Shown one piece after another: positions 1 to 7,094 of a stretch of DNA of 8,231 nt; within the stretch, counting starts at the first letter, position 1; each line of letters begins with the position of its first letter. A program made the position numbers and the translations under genes. The notes under the pieces were generated by a model that was not told where the DNA came from, did not search any database, and saw only the letters and a program-made list of their open reading frames with translations. The DNA is from Burkholderiales bacterium (GTDB taxonomy: Bacteria; Pseudomonadota; Gammaproteobacteria; Burkholderiales; JAEUOS01): NCBI GenBank assembly GCA_947456845.1, contig CANGUJ010000157.1, positions 1 to 8,231 of the forward strand, written 5' to 3'.

Positions 1-2
1 CG

Positions 3-38
3 CCGCCCGCCGCCCCGGCGGCACCGCAAAACAAGTAA
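3..38 (+). CDS. possible 3' end of an upstream gene (partial)
   Basis: Reading codons from position 3 gives PPAAPAAPQNK followed by a TAA stop at 36-38. A Pro/Ala-rich tail ending in a few polar residues is a common protein C-terminus in GC-rich betaproteobacteria. Only eleven codons are visible, so no family can be named. Any GC-rich stretch would give a similar peptide, so this is only a suggestion. If real, the gene ends 40 nt before acnB and could share its transcript. Confidence 0.25.
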   Translation, partial: PPAAPAAPQNK

Positions 39-78
39 CCTGTCGCAAACCTTTCTTTCCTCACCCAACGGGAGCATC

Positions 79-2664
79 ATGCTTACTGCCTACCGCCAAC
101 ATGAAGCCGAGCGCGCCGCGCTCGGCATCCCAGCCCTGCCGCTGTCCGCGCAACAGACTGCCGACCTGATCGAGCTCCTCAAGGCACCGCCGGCCGGCGA
201 GGAAAAGACGCTGGTCGACCTGATCACCTATCGCGTGCCCGCCGGGGTCGATGACGCAGCCAAGGTCAAGGCCTCGTACCTCGCCGCGGTGGCACACGGC
301 AGCGAGAAATGCCCGCTGATCACCCGCGCGAAGGCCACCGAGTTGCTGGGCACGATGCTGGGCGGGTACAACATCCACCCGCTGATCGAACTGCTCGGCG
401 ACACCACCGTCGGCGGCATTGCCGCGGAGGCGCTGAAGAAAACCCTGCTGATGTTCGATGCCTTCCACGACGTCAAGGAACTGGCCGACAAGGGCAATGC
501 CAACGCCCAGGCCGTGCTCAAGAGCTGGGCCGACGCCGAATGGTTCACCAGCCGGCCCGAAGTCCCCAAGAGCCTGACCATCACCGTCCTCAAGGTGACC
601 GGCGAAACCAACACGGATGACCTCTCCCCCGCGCCCGACGCGTGGAGCCGACCGGACATTCCGCTGCATGCCCTGGCCATGCTCAAGAACCCCCGTCCGG
701 GCATCACACCGGAAGAGGAAGGCAAGCGCGGCCCGGTCAAGTTTCTCCAGGACCTTCGCGCCAAGGGCAATCTGGTGGCCTATGTCGGCGACGTGGTCGG
801 TACCGGCTCCTCGCGCAAGTCCGCCACCAACAGCGTGCTGTGGTGGACCGGCGAGGACATTCCGTTCGTGCCCAACAAGCGGTTCGGCGGCGTGTGCCTG
901 GGCGGCAAGATCGCGCCGATTTTCTTCAACACCATGGAAGACGCCGGCGCGCTGCCGATCGAGCTCGACGTCTCCAAGATGGAGATGGGCGACACCATCG
1001 AACTGCGCCCCTACGAAGGCAAGGCCCTCAAGGATGGCCAGGTCATCGCCGAGTTTTCCCTGCGCTCCGACGTGATTTTCGATGAAGTGCGCGCCGGCGG
1101 CCGCATTCCCCTGATCATCGGTCGCGGCCTCACCGCCAAGGCGCGCGAAGCCCTCGGCCTGCCGCCCTCGACGCTGTTCCGCCTGCCGCAGAACCCGGCG
1201 GACACCGGCCGCGGCTACACCCTGGCACAGAAGATCGTCGGGCGTGCCTGCGGCCTGCCCGAAGGCAAGGGCGTGCGTCCCGGCACCTACTGCGAGCCGC
1301 GCATGGCTTCAGTCGGCTCCCAGGACACCACCGGCCCGATGACGCGCGACGAACTCAAGGATCTCGCCTGCCTGGGATTCTCGGCCGACCTGGTGATGCA
1401 GTCGTTCTGCCACACCGCGCCCTATCCGAAACCCGTGGACATCAAGACCCACCACGAACTGCCGGAGTTCATGTCCAACCGCGGCGGCATCTCGCTGCGC
1501 GTCGGCGATGGCATCATCCACTCGTGGTTGAACCGCATGCTCCTGCCGGACACCGTCGGGACCGGCGGCGACTCGCACACCCGCTTTCCGATCGGCATTT
1601 CCTTCCCCGCAGGCTCCGGCCTGGTGGCCTTCGCCGCCGCCACCGGCGTAATGCCGCTGGACATGCCCGAATCGGTGCTGGTGCGCTTCAAGGGCGAAAT
1701 GCAGCCGGGCGTGACCCTGCGCGACCTCGTCAACGCCATCCCGCTGGCGGCCATCAAGCAAGGCATGTTGACGGTCGAGAAGAAAGGCAAGATCAACGTC
1801 TTCTCGGGCCGCGTGGTCGAGATCGAGGGGCTGCCCAGGCTCAAGTGCGAACAGGCCTTCGAACTGGCCGACGCCACGGCCGAGCGCTCCGCCGGCGGCT
1901 GCACCGTGCGCCTGGACAAAGAGCCGATCATCGAATACATCACCAGCAACATCACCATGCTGAAGTGGATGATCGCCACCGGCTACAACGACGCGCGCAC
2001 CATCCGCCGCCGCATCAAGGCCATGGAAGACTGGCTCGCCAATCCCAAGTTGCTGGCCCCGGATGCGGACGCGGAGTACGCCGCCGTCATCGAGATCGAC
2101 CTCAACACCATTACCGAGCCGATCGTCGCTTGCCCGAATGATCCCGACGACGTCAAGACCCTGTCCGAGGTGGCCGGCGCCAAGATCGACGAAGTGTTCA
2201 TCGGTTCCTGCATGACCAACATCGGGCATTTCCGCGCGGCCTCCAAACTGCTGGAGAACAAGCGCGACATCCCGGTCAAGCTGTGGGTGGCGCCGCCGAC
2301 CAAGATGGACCAGAAGCAACTCACCGAGGAAGGCCACTATGGCGTACTCGGTTCGGCAGGCGCCCGCATGGAAATGCCGGGCTGCAGCCTGTGCATGGGC
2401 AACCAGGCCCAGGTCAAGGAAGGCGCGACGGTGTTCTCCACGTCCACCCGCAACTTCCCCAACCGCCTCGGCAAGAACTCCAACGTCTATCTCGGTTCGG
2501 CCGAGCTGGCCGCCATCTGCTCCAAGCTGGGCCGTATCCCGACCAAAGAGGAGTACATGGCGGACATGGGCGTGATCAACAAGGACGGCTCCAAGATCTA
2601 CAAGTACATGAATTTCGACCAGATCAAGGATTTCTCCGACCAGGCCGACAAGGTCACCACCTGA
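79..2664 (+). CDS. acnB: aconitate hydratase B (bifunctional aconitase / 2-methylisocitrate dehydratase)
   Basis: AcnB interconverts citrate and isocitrate through cis-aconitate in the TCA cycle, using a cytoplasmic [4Fe-4S] cluster. In many proteobacteria it also acts on 2-methyl-cis-aconitate. The 861-residue length matches the family. Domains follow the AcnB order: a HEAT-like N-terminal domain (about 1-160), then the swivel domain (about 170-380, with GETNTDDLSPAPDAW and the GTGSSRK loop at 241-247), then the three catalytic domains. GGDSHTR lies at 496-502. The three cluster cysteines are present: C711 in GSCMTN, and C769 and C772 in PGCSLCMGN. The ATG start gives the typical AcnB N-terminus (MLTAYRQHEAERAALGI), and GGGAG at 70-74 is a close Shine-Dalgarno. 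In E. coli the cluster-free form binds mRNA as an iron/oxidative stress regulator; whether that happens here is not known. A terminator follows the gene, so it probably ends its transcript. No defects were seen. Confidence 0.98.
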   Translation: MLTAYRQHEAERAALGIPALPLSAQQTADLIELLKAPPAGEEKTLVDLITYRVPAGVDDAAKVKASYLAAVAHGSEKCPLITRAKATELLGTMLGGYNIHPLIELLGDTTVGGIAAEALKKTLLMFDAFHDVKELADKGNANAQAVLKSWADAEWFTSRPEVPKSLTITVLKVTGETNTDDLSPAPDAWSRPDIPLHALAMLKNPRPGITPEEEGKRGPVKFLQDLRAKGNLVAYVGDVVGTGSSRKSATNSVLWWTGEDIPFVPNKRFGGVCLGGKIAPIFFNTMEDAGALPIELDVSKMEMGDTIELRPYEGKALKDGQVIAEFSLRSDVIFDEVRAGGRIPLIIGRGLTAKAREALGLPPSTLFRLPQNPADTGRGYTLAQKIVGRACGLPEGKGVRPGTYCEPRMASVGSQDTTGPMTRDELKDLACLGFSADLVMQSFCHTAPYPKPVDIKTHHELPEFMSNRGGISLRVGDGIIHSWLNRMLLPDTVGTGGDSHTRFPIGISFPAGSGLVAFAAATGVMPLDMPESVLVRFKGEMQPGVTLRDLVNAIPLAAIKQGMLTVEKKGKINVFSGRVVEIEGLPRLKCEQAFELADATAERSAGGCTVRLDKEPIIEYITSNITMLKWMIATGYNDARTIRRRIKAMEDWLANPKLLAPDADAEYAAVIEIDLNTITEPIVACPNDPDDVKTLSEVAGAKIDEVFIGSCMTNIGHFRAASKLLENKRDIPVKLWVAPPTKMDQKQLTEEGHYGVLGSAGARMEMPGCSLCMGNQAQVKEGATVFSTSTRNFPNRLGKNSNVYLGSAELAAICSKLGRIPTKEEYMADMGVINKDGSKIYKYMNFDQIKDFSDQADKVTT

Positions 2665-2687
2665 TCAGGCCAGGCCCGCAGTCAACA

Positions 2688-2718
2688 AAAGCCCCGCATC
2701 ATGCGGGGCTTCTTGTTT
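2688..2718 (+). terminator. rho-independent terminator of acnB
   Basis: AAGCCCCGC (2689-2697) pairs perfectly with GCGGGGCTT (2703-2711) around the five-base loop ATCAT. AAAA precedes the stem and the T-rich tract TTCTTGTTT (2710-2718) follows it. It lies 24 nt after the acnB stop. The A-tract on the left could also let it work in the opposite direction, but no leftward gene reaches it here. Confidence 0.88.
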
Positions 2719-2827
2719 GCCGGCCGCTGCCGGACCGGCTCAGCCCATCGCGGACGCCGCGATGTTGAGGCAGAGCAACACGCGGCGGGCCTTTCGTCCT
2801 ATCATCGAACCAGTCGCCTGTCCCGGC

Positions 2828-2844
2828 GCCGCGCGTGGCGCGGC
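2828..2844 (+). other. GC hairpin in the leader of the CDF transporter gene
   Basis: GCCGCGC (2828-2834) and GCGCGGC (2838-2844) form a perfect 7-bp stem around a GTG triloop. It ends nine bases before the proposed CDF start codon at 2854, and no purine-rich Shine-Dalgarno is seen between them. The position would allow an effect on ribosome access. Short GC palindromes are frequent in DNA this rich in GC, so a regulatory role is only inferred. The rest of the 189-nt gap between acnB and this gene holds the acnB terminator and no clear promoter. Confidence 0.35.
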
Positions 2845-2853
2845 ACGCAATCC

Positions 2854-3828
2854 ATGAATTTCTCCGATCTCGAGGATGACAGCGAGGACTCCCCCGAGGA
2901 ACTCGCCTCCCGTGCCGTCGCCGCCAGCCGCAGCACATGGGTCAGCGTGGTGGTCAACGTGCTTCTGAGCGCGTTGCAGATCGCCGTCGGCCTGTACGCC
3001 CGTTCGCAGAGCCTGATCGCCGACGGCCTGCACTCCCTATCGGACCTGGTGTCTGACTTCGTGGTCCTGTTCGCGAGCCGCCACAGCAAGAAAGGCGCGG
3101 ACCAGGACCATCCCTACGGGCATCAGCGTTTCGAGACCGCGGCGTCCCTAGTCCTCGGCCTGCTGCTGCTCGGTGTGGGCGTGGGCATGCTGTGGTCGGC
3201 CGCAGGCAAGCTCGAAGCGCCGGACACCATCGCCGAAGTCCATATCGCCGCCCTGTGGGTTGCCATCGGCGCACTGGTGGCAAAGGAAACACTGTTCCGG
3301 TACATGCTGGCGGTGGCCAAGCGCGTCAAATCCGGGATGCTGGTGGCCAACGCATGGCATGCCAGATCGGACGCGGCCTCATCGCTGGTGGTGGCGCTCG
3401 GCATCACCGGCAACCTGCTCGGCTACCCGATGTTCGACCCCATCGCCGCCCTGATCGTCGGTTTCATGGTCGGCCGCATGGGATGGGGATTCGCCTGGGA
3501 TGCCCTGCATGACCTGATGGATCGCGCCGTCGACGAGCAGGAGGTCGCGGCGATCGCCAGGACGTTGACCGAAACGCCCGGCGTGCGCGGCCTGCACGAC
3601 CTGAAAACCCGCAAGATGGGCGACATGATCGTGGTCGACGCGCATATCGAGGTCGACGCGGCGATCTCGGTTGAGGCGGGCCACGACATCGCCGTGGCGG
3701 CCCGCAACCGGGTGATGCAGCGCCACCGGGTTCTCAACCTCATGACCCATATCGACCCGCAGCACCGGCCCGACCTGGATCACCTGCCCGTGTCGCCGCC
3801 GGCGGCCAGCATTACCCCGCCCGGATGA
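2854..3828 (+). CDS. cation diffusion facilitator (CDF) family metal efflux transporter
   Basis: CDF proteins are inner-membrane antiporters that export divalent metals (Zn, Fe, Mn, Co, Cd) in exchange for protons and usually act as homodimers. This 324-residue protein has six predicted membrane segments at about 27-47, 52-75, 95-116, 130-150, 165-188 and 193-213. The transport-site residues appear as HxxxD in segment 2 (H60, D64 in ADGLHSLSD) and HxxxD in segment 5 (H169, D173 in AWHARSD). This pattern is common in zinc-transporting CDFs, so zinc is the first guess. HPYGHQRFE at 86-94 is the family loop motif after segment 2. The C-terminal cytoplasmic domain (about 225-302) has several His and Asp residues (H248, H264, H277, H299) that could bind metal. 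The N-terminus is acidic (about residues 5-17). The frame is open further upstream, into the acnB terminator, but the ATG at 2854 gives the normal family length. No good Shine-Dalgarno supports it, so the start is the least certain part. Substrate is not determined. Confidence 0.93.
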   Translation: MNFSDLEDDSEDSPEELASRAVAASRSTWVSVVVNVLLSALQIAVGLYARSQSLIADGLHSLSDLVSDFVVLFASRHSKKGADQDHPYGHQRFETAASLVLGLLLLGVGVGMLWSAAGKLEAPDTIAEVHIAALWVAIGALVAKETLFRYMLAVAKRVKSGMLVANAWHARSDAASSLVVALGITGNLLGYPMFDPIAALIVGFMVGRMGWGFAWDALHDLMDRAVDEQEVAAIARTLTETPGVRGLHDLKTRKMGDMIVVDAHIEVDAAISVEAGHDIAVAARNRVMQRHRVLNLMTHIDPQHRPDLDHLPVSPPAASITPPG

Positions 3829-3829
3829 C

Positions 3830-4684
3830 GCGCGGGAGAAGTGTCCAGCCGGCGCGGTCAGGTCGACAGGCGGCGATGCGTGCAGGATGGCGGCGAAGTC
3901 CGTCACCCGGGCGGCGCGGTCGGGCAGCCCCAGCCTGCCGACATCGATGAAGATGAAGAAATGTCCGAGGTTTTGCGGCGCCTCGGGCACATGGGCCCAG
4001 GATTTCACATGGGTCAGGTAGGCGGCACCGGAAAGCAGGCCGGCGAACATGTCGACCATGAGCGTCGGGCCATAGCCCTTGTAGCCCCCATCGGCAGCAG
4101 AATGCCGTCCAGCGCCGCCGCAGGATCGAAGGTCTTGTGTCCGGCGGCGTCGGTGGCCCGCGTATCGGGAATCGACGCCCCCTGGCCAGGACCTGGCGGA
4201 TCTTGGCCAGCGCCACCACGCTCATGGCCATGTCGAGCGGCAAGAGGTCGCCCTGCGGATTCGGCACGCAAAGTCCGAGCGGGTTGTTGCCCAGCCGCGT
4301 GTCGCTGCCGCCGGTGGGCGCGATGGTGAGGCGGGTGTTGCTGCCGATGATGCTGGCGAAGCCTTCCTCCAGGGCGATCCATGCATAGGAGGCGATCGGC
4401 CCGAAATGATGGCTGCGGCGCGCGAAGGCGACGCCAACGCCGGTTTTCCGCGCGCCCTACGTGGCGGCCTCGGGAGCGCGCACGCCTATCAAGGTATCGA
4501 CGCCATTGGCGCCATCGACCATGGCGATGGCGTTCGACCGATACCACGGCCGCGGGATCCATGCCGCCGAGCGCGAGGCGCGCGCCGCATCCATCGCATG
4601 CCGCGCCGCCAGGCCGTCGCTCTGCAAGGCGCGGGCGGCAAGCGCCGGCAGGGAATCTTAGGAGATGATGCGGGTGGAGGGCAT
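3830..4684 (-). pseudogene. degraded Ldh family (malate/L-lactate dehydrogenase type) NAD(P)-dependent oxidoreductase
   Basis: Intact relatives (LDH2/MDH2 family) are cytoplasmic oxidoreductases of 2-hydroxy acids, about 330-360 residues long. The remnant is read from an ATG at 4684. Codon 9 is TAA (4660-4658). The frame then gives DSLPALAARALQSDGLAARH, and AIAMVDGANGVDTLIG with VDG at about codons 56-58. Codon 76 is TAG (4459-4457). Past it come SHHFGPIASYAW, NTRLTIAPTGG, LGNNPLGLCVPNP and LPLDMAMSVVALAKI. One base is missing in the C5 tract 4178-4182, after which another frame carries SIPDTRATDAAGHKTFDPAA and GILLPMG. A second base is missing in the C5 tract 4085-4089, after which YKGYGPTLMVDMFAGLLSGA, THVKSWAHVPEAPQNLGHFF and DFAAILHASPPVD follow. 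About 30 residues are absent between codons 35 and 55, where relatives carry the SHG segment with the likely catalytic His. The last 20-30 residues are unrecognisable where the remnant meets the CDF stop. The 3' limit is approximate. The original substrate cannot be told. Confidence 0.9.
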
Positions 4685-4780
4685 CCGGCGGCTTGTTCGA
4701 TCGCAAGCGGTGCGGGCAGCGTGATCGACTTCGAGCGATGCGAGCCGGCGCCCTGGTCGCCTGCCGCTCCCGGCCGAAAC

Positions 4781-4800
4781 GCCCGCGGCCTCATGCGGGC
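4781..4800 (-). terminator. weak candidate terminator downstream of ccmI
   Basis: GCCCGC (4781-4786) pairs with GCGGGC (4795-4800) around an eight-base loop. On the leftward transcript the stem is followed by GTTTCGG, which has only three U residues. It lies 39 nt after the ccmI stop, the expected place for the end of the ccm transcript. The stem is short and the U-tract poor, so termination may be Rho-dependent or may read on into the pseudogene. Nothing else is recognised in the 154-nt gap between ccmI and the pseudogene. Confidence 0.25.
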
Positions 4801-4838
4801 TGCACGCGTGCGTTGCGGGCCGGATCGGCCGCGAGGGC

Positions 4839-6083
4839 TCATTTCACGACGTCGCTGATCTCGAGCTTGATGCCGCCGGTCCCCGGCTTGACCGGCGCGC
4901 TGGACCCCTCCAGGTCGCCGCTCCTGGGGACAGGGTCGCCGGACTTCGATATGCGCGCGGTGACGATCACCTCCGCGGCGGAGGAAATCTTCGCCTGGGG
5001 CGCCATCGCCATGCTGTCATCGAGGCGGAAGTCCGTCGGCAGGTCCTTCACCTGCAGCTTGAAGGCGGCCAGCGGCATGCGCGGCCCCTGGGCTGCGCGC
5101 GCGAACACGAACACCGCATCGGCGGGCGAGGCACTCGCGGCCAGGCCGGGCGCCAGTGTCAGCCGCCCGCTGACGGCCTCGGATCCGGCGGCGGACCTGG
5201 CGCCCGCTCCCTGCACGCCGGCTGCCGCTGACGATGCATTCGGCGCGCTTCCCGCGCCCGCCGTCTTGGCGCGCGCCTCGTCGATGCTTTGCCTGAGCGA
5301 GGCGACCAGTTCGGCATCCTGGGGAGCGAGCGAGATCACCTTTTCCCATGCAGCAACCGCGCGGTCGAATCGACCCGACTCGAAATCGGCGGTTCCGTCC
5401 AGGAGGAGCGCCTTGATGTTGTTCGGGTCGGCCGCCAGCGCCCGCTTGAGCAGTTGCACCGGCTCACCCGCGAGGCGGCGTCCCTGCGACATGGCCAGAG
5501 CATCGGCATAATCGGCCAGCAACTGCGCGTCGGCCGGGGTCAGCGCCGCGGCCTTCGCGAACGCGCTGGCCGCCTTGGCATACTCGCCCAGCGCCGCATA
5601 GGACCGCCCCAGCATGCCCCAGCCCGTGGCATCCTGCGGCGCTGACGCCAGTTTCTGCTCGAGAGCCGTGATGCGTTCCTGCAATTGCGCGGCCGCCGCC
5701 CGCTCGTCGCCGTCGGGCGCCACCGCGATGTCGCCCCTGAGCACAGCGGGGGCACCGGTGGCCCAGTACACGGGGAGCGACAGCAGGGGAACGAACGCCA
5801 CCGTGGCGAGGATCAGGTTGCGGACCTTGCGCGGCTCGGCTTGCATGACGGGCGCCGTCACTGCATCGAGCAAGCTCTGGGCGAGCGCCGCGCGCGCGCT
5901 TGCGTAGGCCTGCGCGTCCAGGGTGCCGGCATCGAGCCGGCGCTGCATCGCGGCGGCTTCCGAGCGTACCGCAAGCACGTCGAAGGCGGGCGTCGCGGAT
6001 GCCCTCGGCCAGAGCAGCGGCCTCAGCAAGATCAAGCAGGCCGCCACGCACATCAGGGCGGCAATCACGGCAAAGTAGGTCAC
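4839..6083 (-). CDS. ccmI: cytochrome c biogenesis protein CcmI (apocytochrome c chaperone)
   Basis: CcmI holds the C-terminus of apocytochrome c and delivers it to the haem ligation complex with CcmF and CcmH. The 414-residue protein shows the family layout: membrane segment 1 at about 3-22, a cytoplasmic loop with a heptad-like Ala/Leu/Arg region (about 36-75), and membrane segment 2 at about 89-109. Periplasmic TPR repeats follow at about 135-270 (LGRSYAALGEYAKAASAF, YADALAM, ALAADPNNIKALLLDG, FESGRFDRAVAAWEKVI). An Ala/Gly/Ser-rich linker covers about 271-303, and a C-terminal beta-rich CcmI domain covers about 305-414 (VFVFARAAQGPRMPLA, KISKSGDP-like region). The start is GTG at 6083-6081, which overlaps the ccmH TGA as GTGA and suggests translational coupling. 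Only a weak AAGG lies upstream. In E. coli this part is fused to CcmH; here it is a separate gene, as in many beta- and alphaproteobacteria. It is the last gene of the operon. Confidence 0.93.
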   Translation of the reverse strand: MTYFAVIAALMCVAACLILLRPLLWPRASATPAFDVLAVRSEAAAMQRRLDAGTLDAQAYASARAALAQSLLDAVTAPVMQAEPRKVRNLILATVAFVPLLSLPVYWATGAPAVLRGDIAVAPDGDERAAAAQLQERITALEQKLASAPQDATGWGMLGRSYAALGEYAKAASAFAKAAALTPADAQLLADYADALAMSQGRRLAGEPVQLLKRALAADPNNIKALLLDGTADFESGRFDRAVAAWEKVISLAPQDAELVASLRQSIDEARAKTAGAGSAPNASSAAAGVQGAGARSAAGSEAVSGRLTLAPGLAASASPADAVFVFARAAQGPRMPLAAFKLQVKDLPTDFRLDDSMAMAPQAKISSAAEVIVTARISKSGDPVPRSGDLEGSSAPVKPGTGGIKLEISDVVK

Positions 6084-6577
6084 GTCCGGGCCTTGGGAGT
6101 TTGCGGCATCGCGTCGGCCGCCTCGAGATCATCGTCGTCCAGCCCCGCGTCGGCGGGATCGTCCTCGCTGGCCAGGGAGCGGCGCTTGCGCAGGTACAGC
6201 ACCAGTCCGGCCAGGCCGGCGAAGACAAGCAGCAGCGGACCGAACCACAGGAACGCGGTCACGCCCTTTACCGGAGGGCGATACAGAACGAAATCGCCAT
6301 ACCGCTCCACCATGTAGCGCAGGACGTCCTCTTCGGTCTTGCCCTGGCGCAGCTGCTCGCGCACCTGGTTCTTCAGGTCGACGGCGAGGCCTGCATTGGA
6401 ATCGGCGATGGTCTGGTTCTGGCAGACGAGGCAGCGCAACTCCTCGGACAGCTTGACCACCCGCTTCTCGAGAAGCGCATCGGCCGGCGCCGGCGCGTTG
6501 CCGGCCGCGGTCCTGGCGGCGCCGCAGCACAACAGGACCAGCGCGAGGGAGAACGCCGTCGCCAACCGCCTAGCCAT
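6080..6577 (-). CDS. ccmH: cytochrome c maturation protein CcmH (apocytochrome thiol oxidoreductase)
   Basis: CcmH is a membrane-anchored periplasmic thiol oxidoreductase that, with CcmG, keeps the apocytochrome CXXCH cysteines reduced for haem attachment. The 165-residue protein has a signal peptide (about 1-26, hydrophobic LALVLL core and AAG-type cleavage region). The conserved active site LRCLVCQNQTIADSNA has C49 and C52 in the RCxxC motif. The family block DLKNQVREQLRQGKTEEDV and MVERYGDFVLYRPP follows. One membrane segment (about 107-128, starting at FLWFGPLLL) precedes a basic LRKRR stop-transfer. The final 30 residues form a cytoplasmic acidic tail with DDDD at 147-150, which is longer than the shortest family members. 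The ATG at 6577 overlaps the end of ccmG by 8 nt and is preceded by AAGGAA at 6587-6582, a good Shine-Dalgarno. Confidence 0.96.
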   Translation of the reverse strand: MARRLATAFSLALVLLCCGAARTAAGNAPAPADALLEKRVVKLSEELRCLVCQNQTIADSNAGLAVDLKNQVREQLRQGKTEEDVLRYMVERYGDFVLYRPPVKGVTAFLWFGPLLLVFAGLAGLVLYLRKRRSLASEDDPADAGLDDDDLEAADAMPQTPKART

Positions 6578-7094
6578 TGAGTTCCTTGAGCAGAGGCAGG
6601 ATCTTCGTGGAGATCACCTCGGGAGTCAGCGGGCCTACCTTCTTGAAGCGCACCACGCCATGGCGGTCGATGACGAAGGTCTCCGGTACGCCATAGACTC
6701 CGTAGTCGATGCCGGCGCGTCCGTCGCGGTCGACCAGCACGGACTTGTACGGATTGCCGAACTGCCTGAGCCAGCGCTCAGCGTCGGCTTGCTGATCCTT
6801 GTAGTTGAGACCGTAGATCGGGGTGCTTGTGCGCTTGGCCAGGTCGGTGATGAGCGGATGCTCCTCGCGGCAAGGACCGCACCAGGAAGCGAACACGTTG
6901 AGCACCCATGGCTGGCCGGCGAACTCGCGCGGGGTGACCTGGCGGCCACCGTCCTCCAGCGTGGCGAGGCTGAACGGCGGCGCGGGCTTGCCGATGAGCG
7001 GCGACGGCACTTCGCGCGGATTGAGCGTCAATCCGACCCCCAGGAACACCACCAGCACGCCGAAGACGATCGCCGGTATCAGCGTCCGCCTCAT
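6570..7094 (-). CDS. ccmG: thiol:disulfide interchange protein CcmG/DsbE
   Basis: CcmG is a membrane-tethered periplasmic thioredoxin-like protein. It passes electrons from CcdA or DsbD to CcmH or the apocytochrome so that the haem-binding cysteines stay reduced. The 174-residue protein has an N-terminal membrane anchor (about 5-23). The family motif GKPAPPFSL is at 35-43, and the thioredoxin-fold active site FASWCGPCREEHP has C72 and C75. The acidic-groove region NYKDQQADAERWL follows at 97-109, then the cis-proline loop GVYGVPETFVID with P137 and KKVGPLTPE near the end. All the residues expected for activity are present. The ATG at 7094-7092 overlaps the ccmF TGA as ATGA, which points to translational coupling. 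dsbE is a synonym. Confidence 0.97.
   Translation of the reverse strand: MRRTLIPAIVFGVLVVFLGVGLTLNPREVPSPLIGKPAPPFSLATLEDGGRQVTPREFAGQPWVLNVFASWCGPCREEHPLITDLAKRTSTPIYGLNYKDQQADAERWLRQFGNPYKSVLVDRDGRAGIDYGVYGVPETFVIDRHGVVRFKKVGPLTPEVISTKILPLLKELNG

Noticed and set aside
1309..2337. 342-codon open frame on the minus strand inside acnB
   Set aside because: It lies wholly antisense to a strongly conserved gene, its product is low-complexity (His, Gly, Asp and Arg rich) with no recognised domain, and long antisense frames are expected at this GC content.
2800..2805. TATCAT as a -10 box for the CDF gene
   Set aside because: No acceptable -35 element lies 16-19 bases upstream; the nearest TTGAGG (2765-2770) is about 29 bases away.
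4014..4706. 230-codon open minus-strand frame as an intact gene
   Set aside because: Only its last 50 or so residues resemble the Ldh family. The upstream part is a shifted reading of the pseudogene, whose conserved motifs sit in the neighbouring frame.
4802..4811. Perfect palindrome GCACGCGTGC between ccmI and the pseudogene
   Set aside because: A single ten-base GC-rich palindrome with no second copy nearby and no adjacent promoter is not enough to call an operator.
4693..5511. 272-codon open frame on the plus strand opposite ccmI
   Set aside because: It is antisense to ccmI, whose TPR and C-terminal domains are clear. The product is Ala/Ser/Arg-rich with no recognisable motif.
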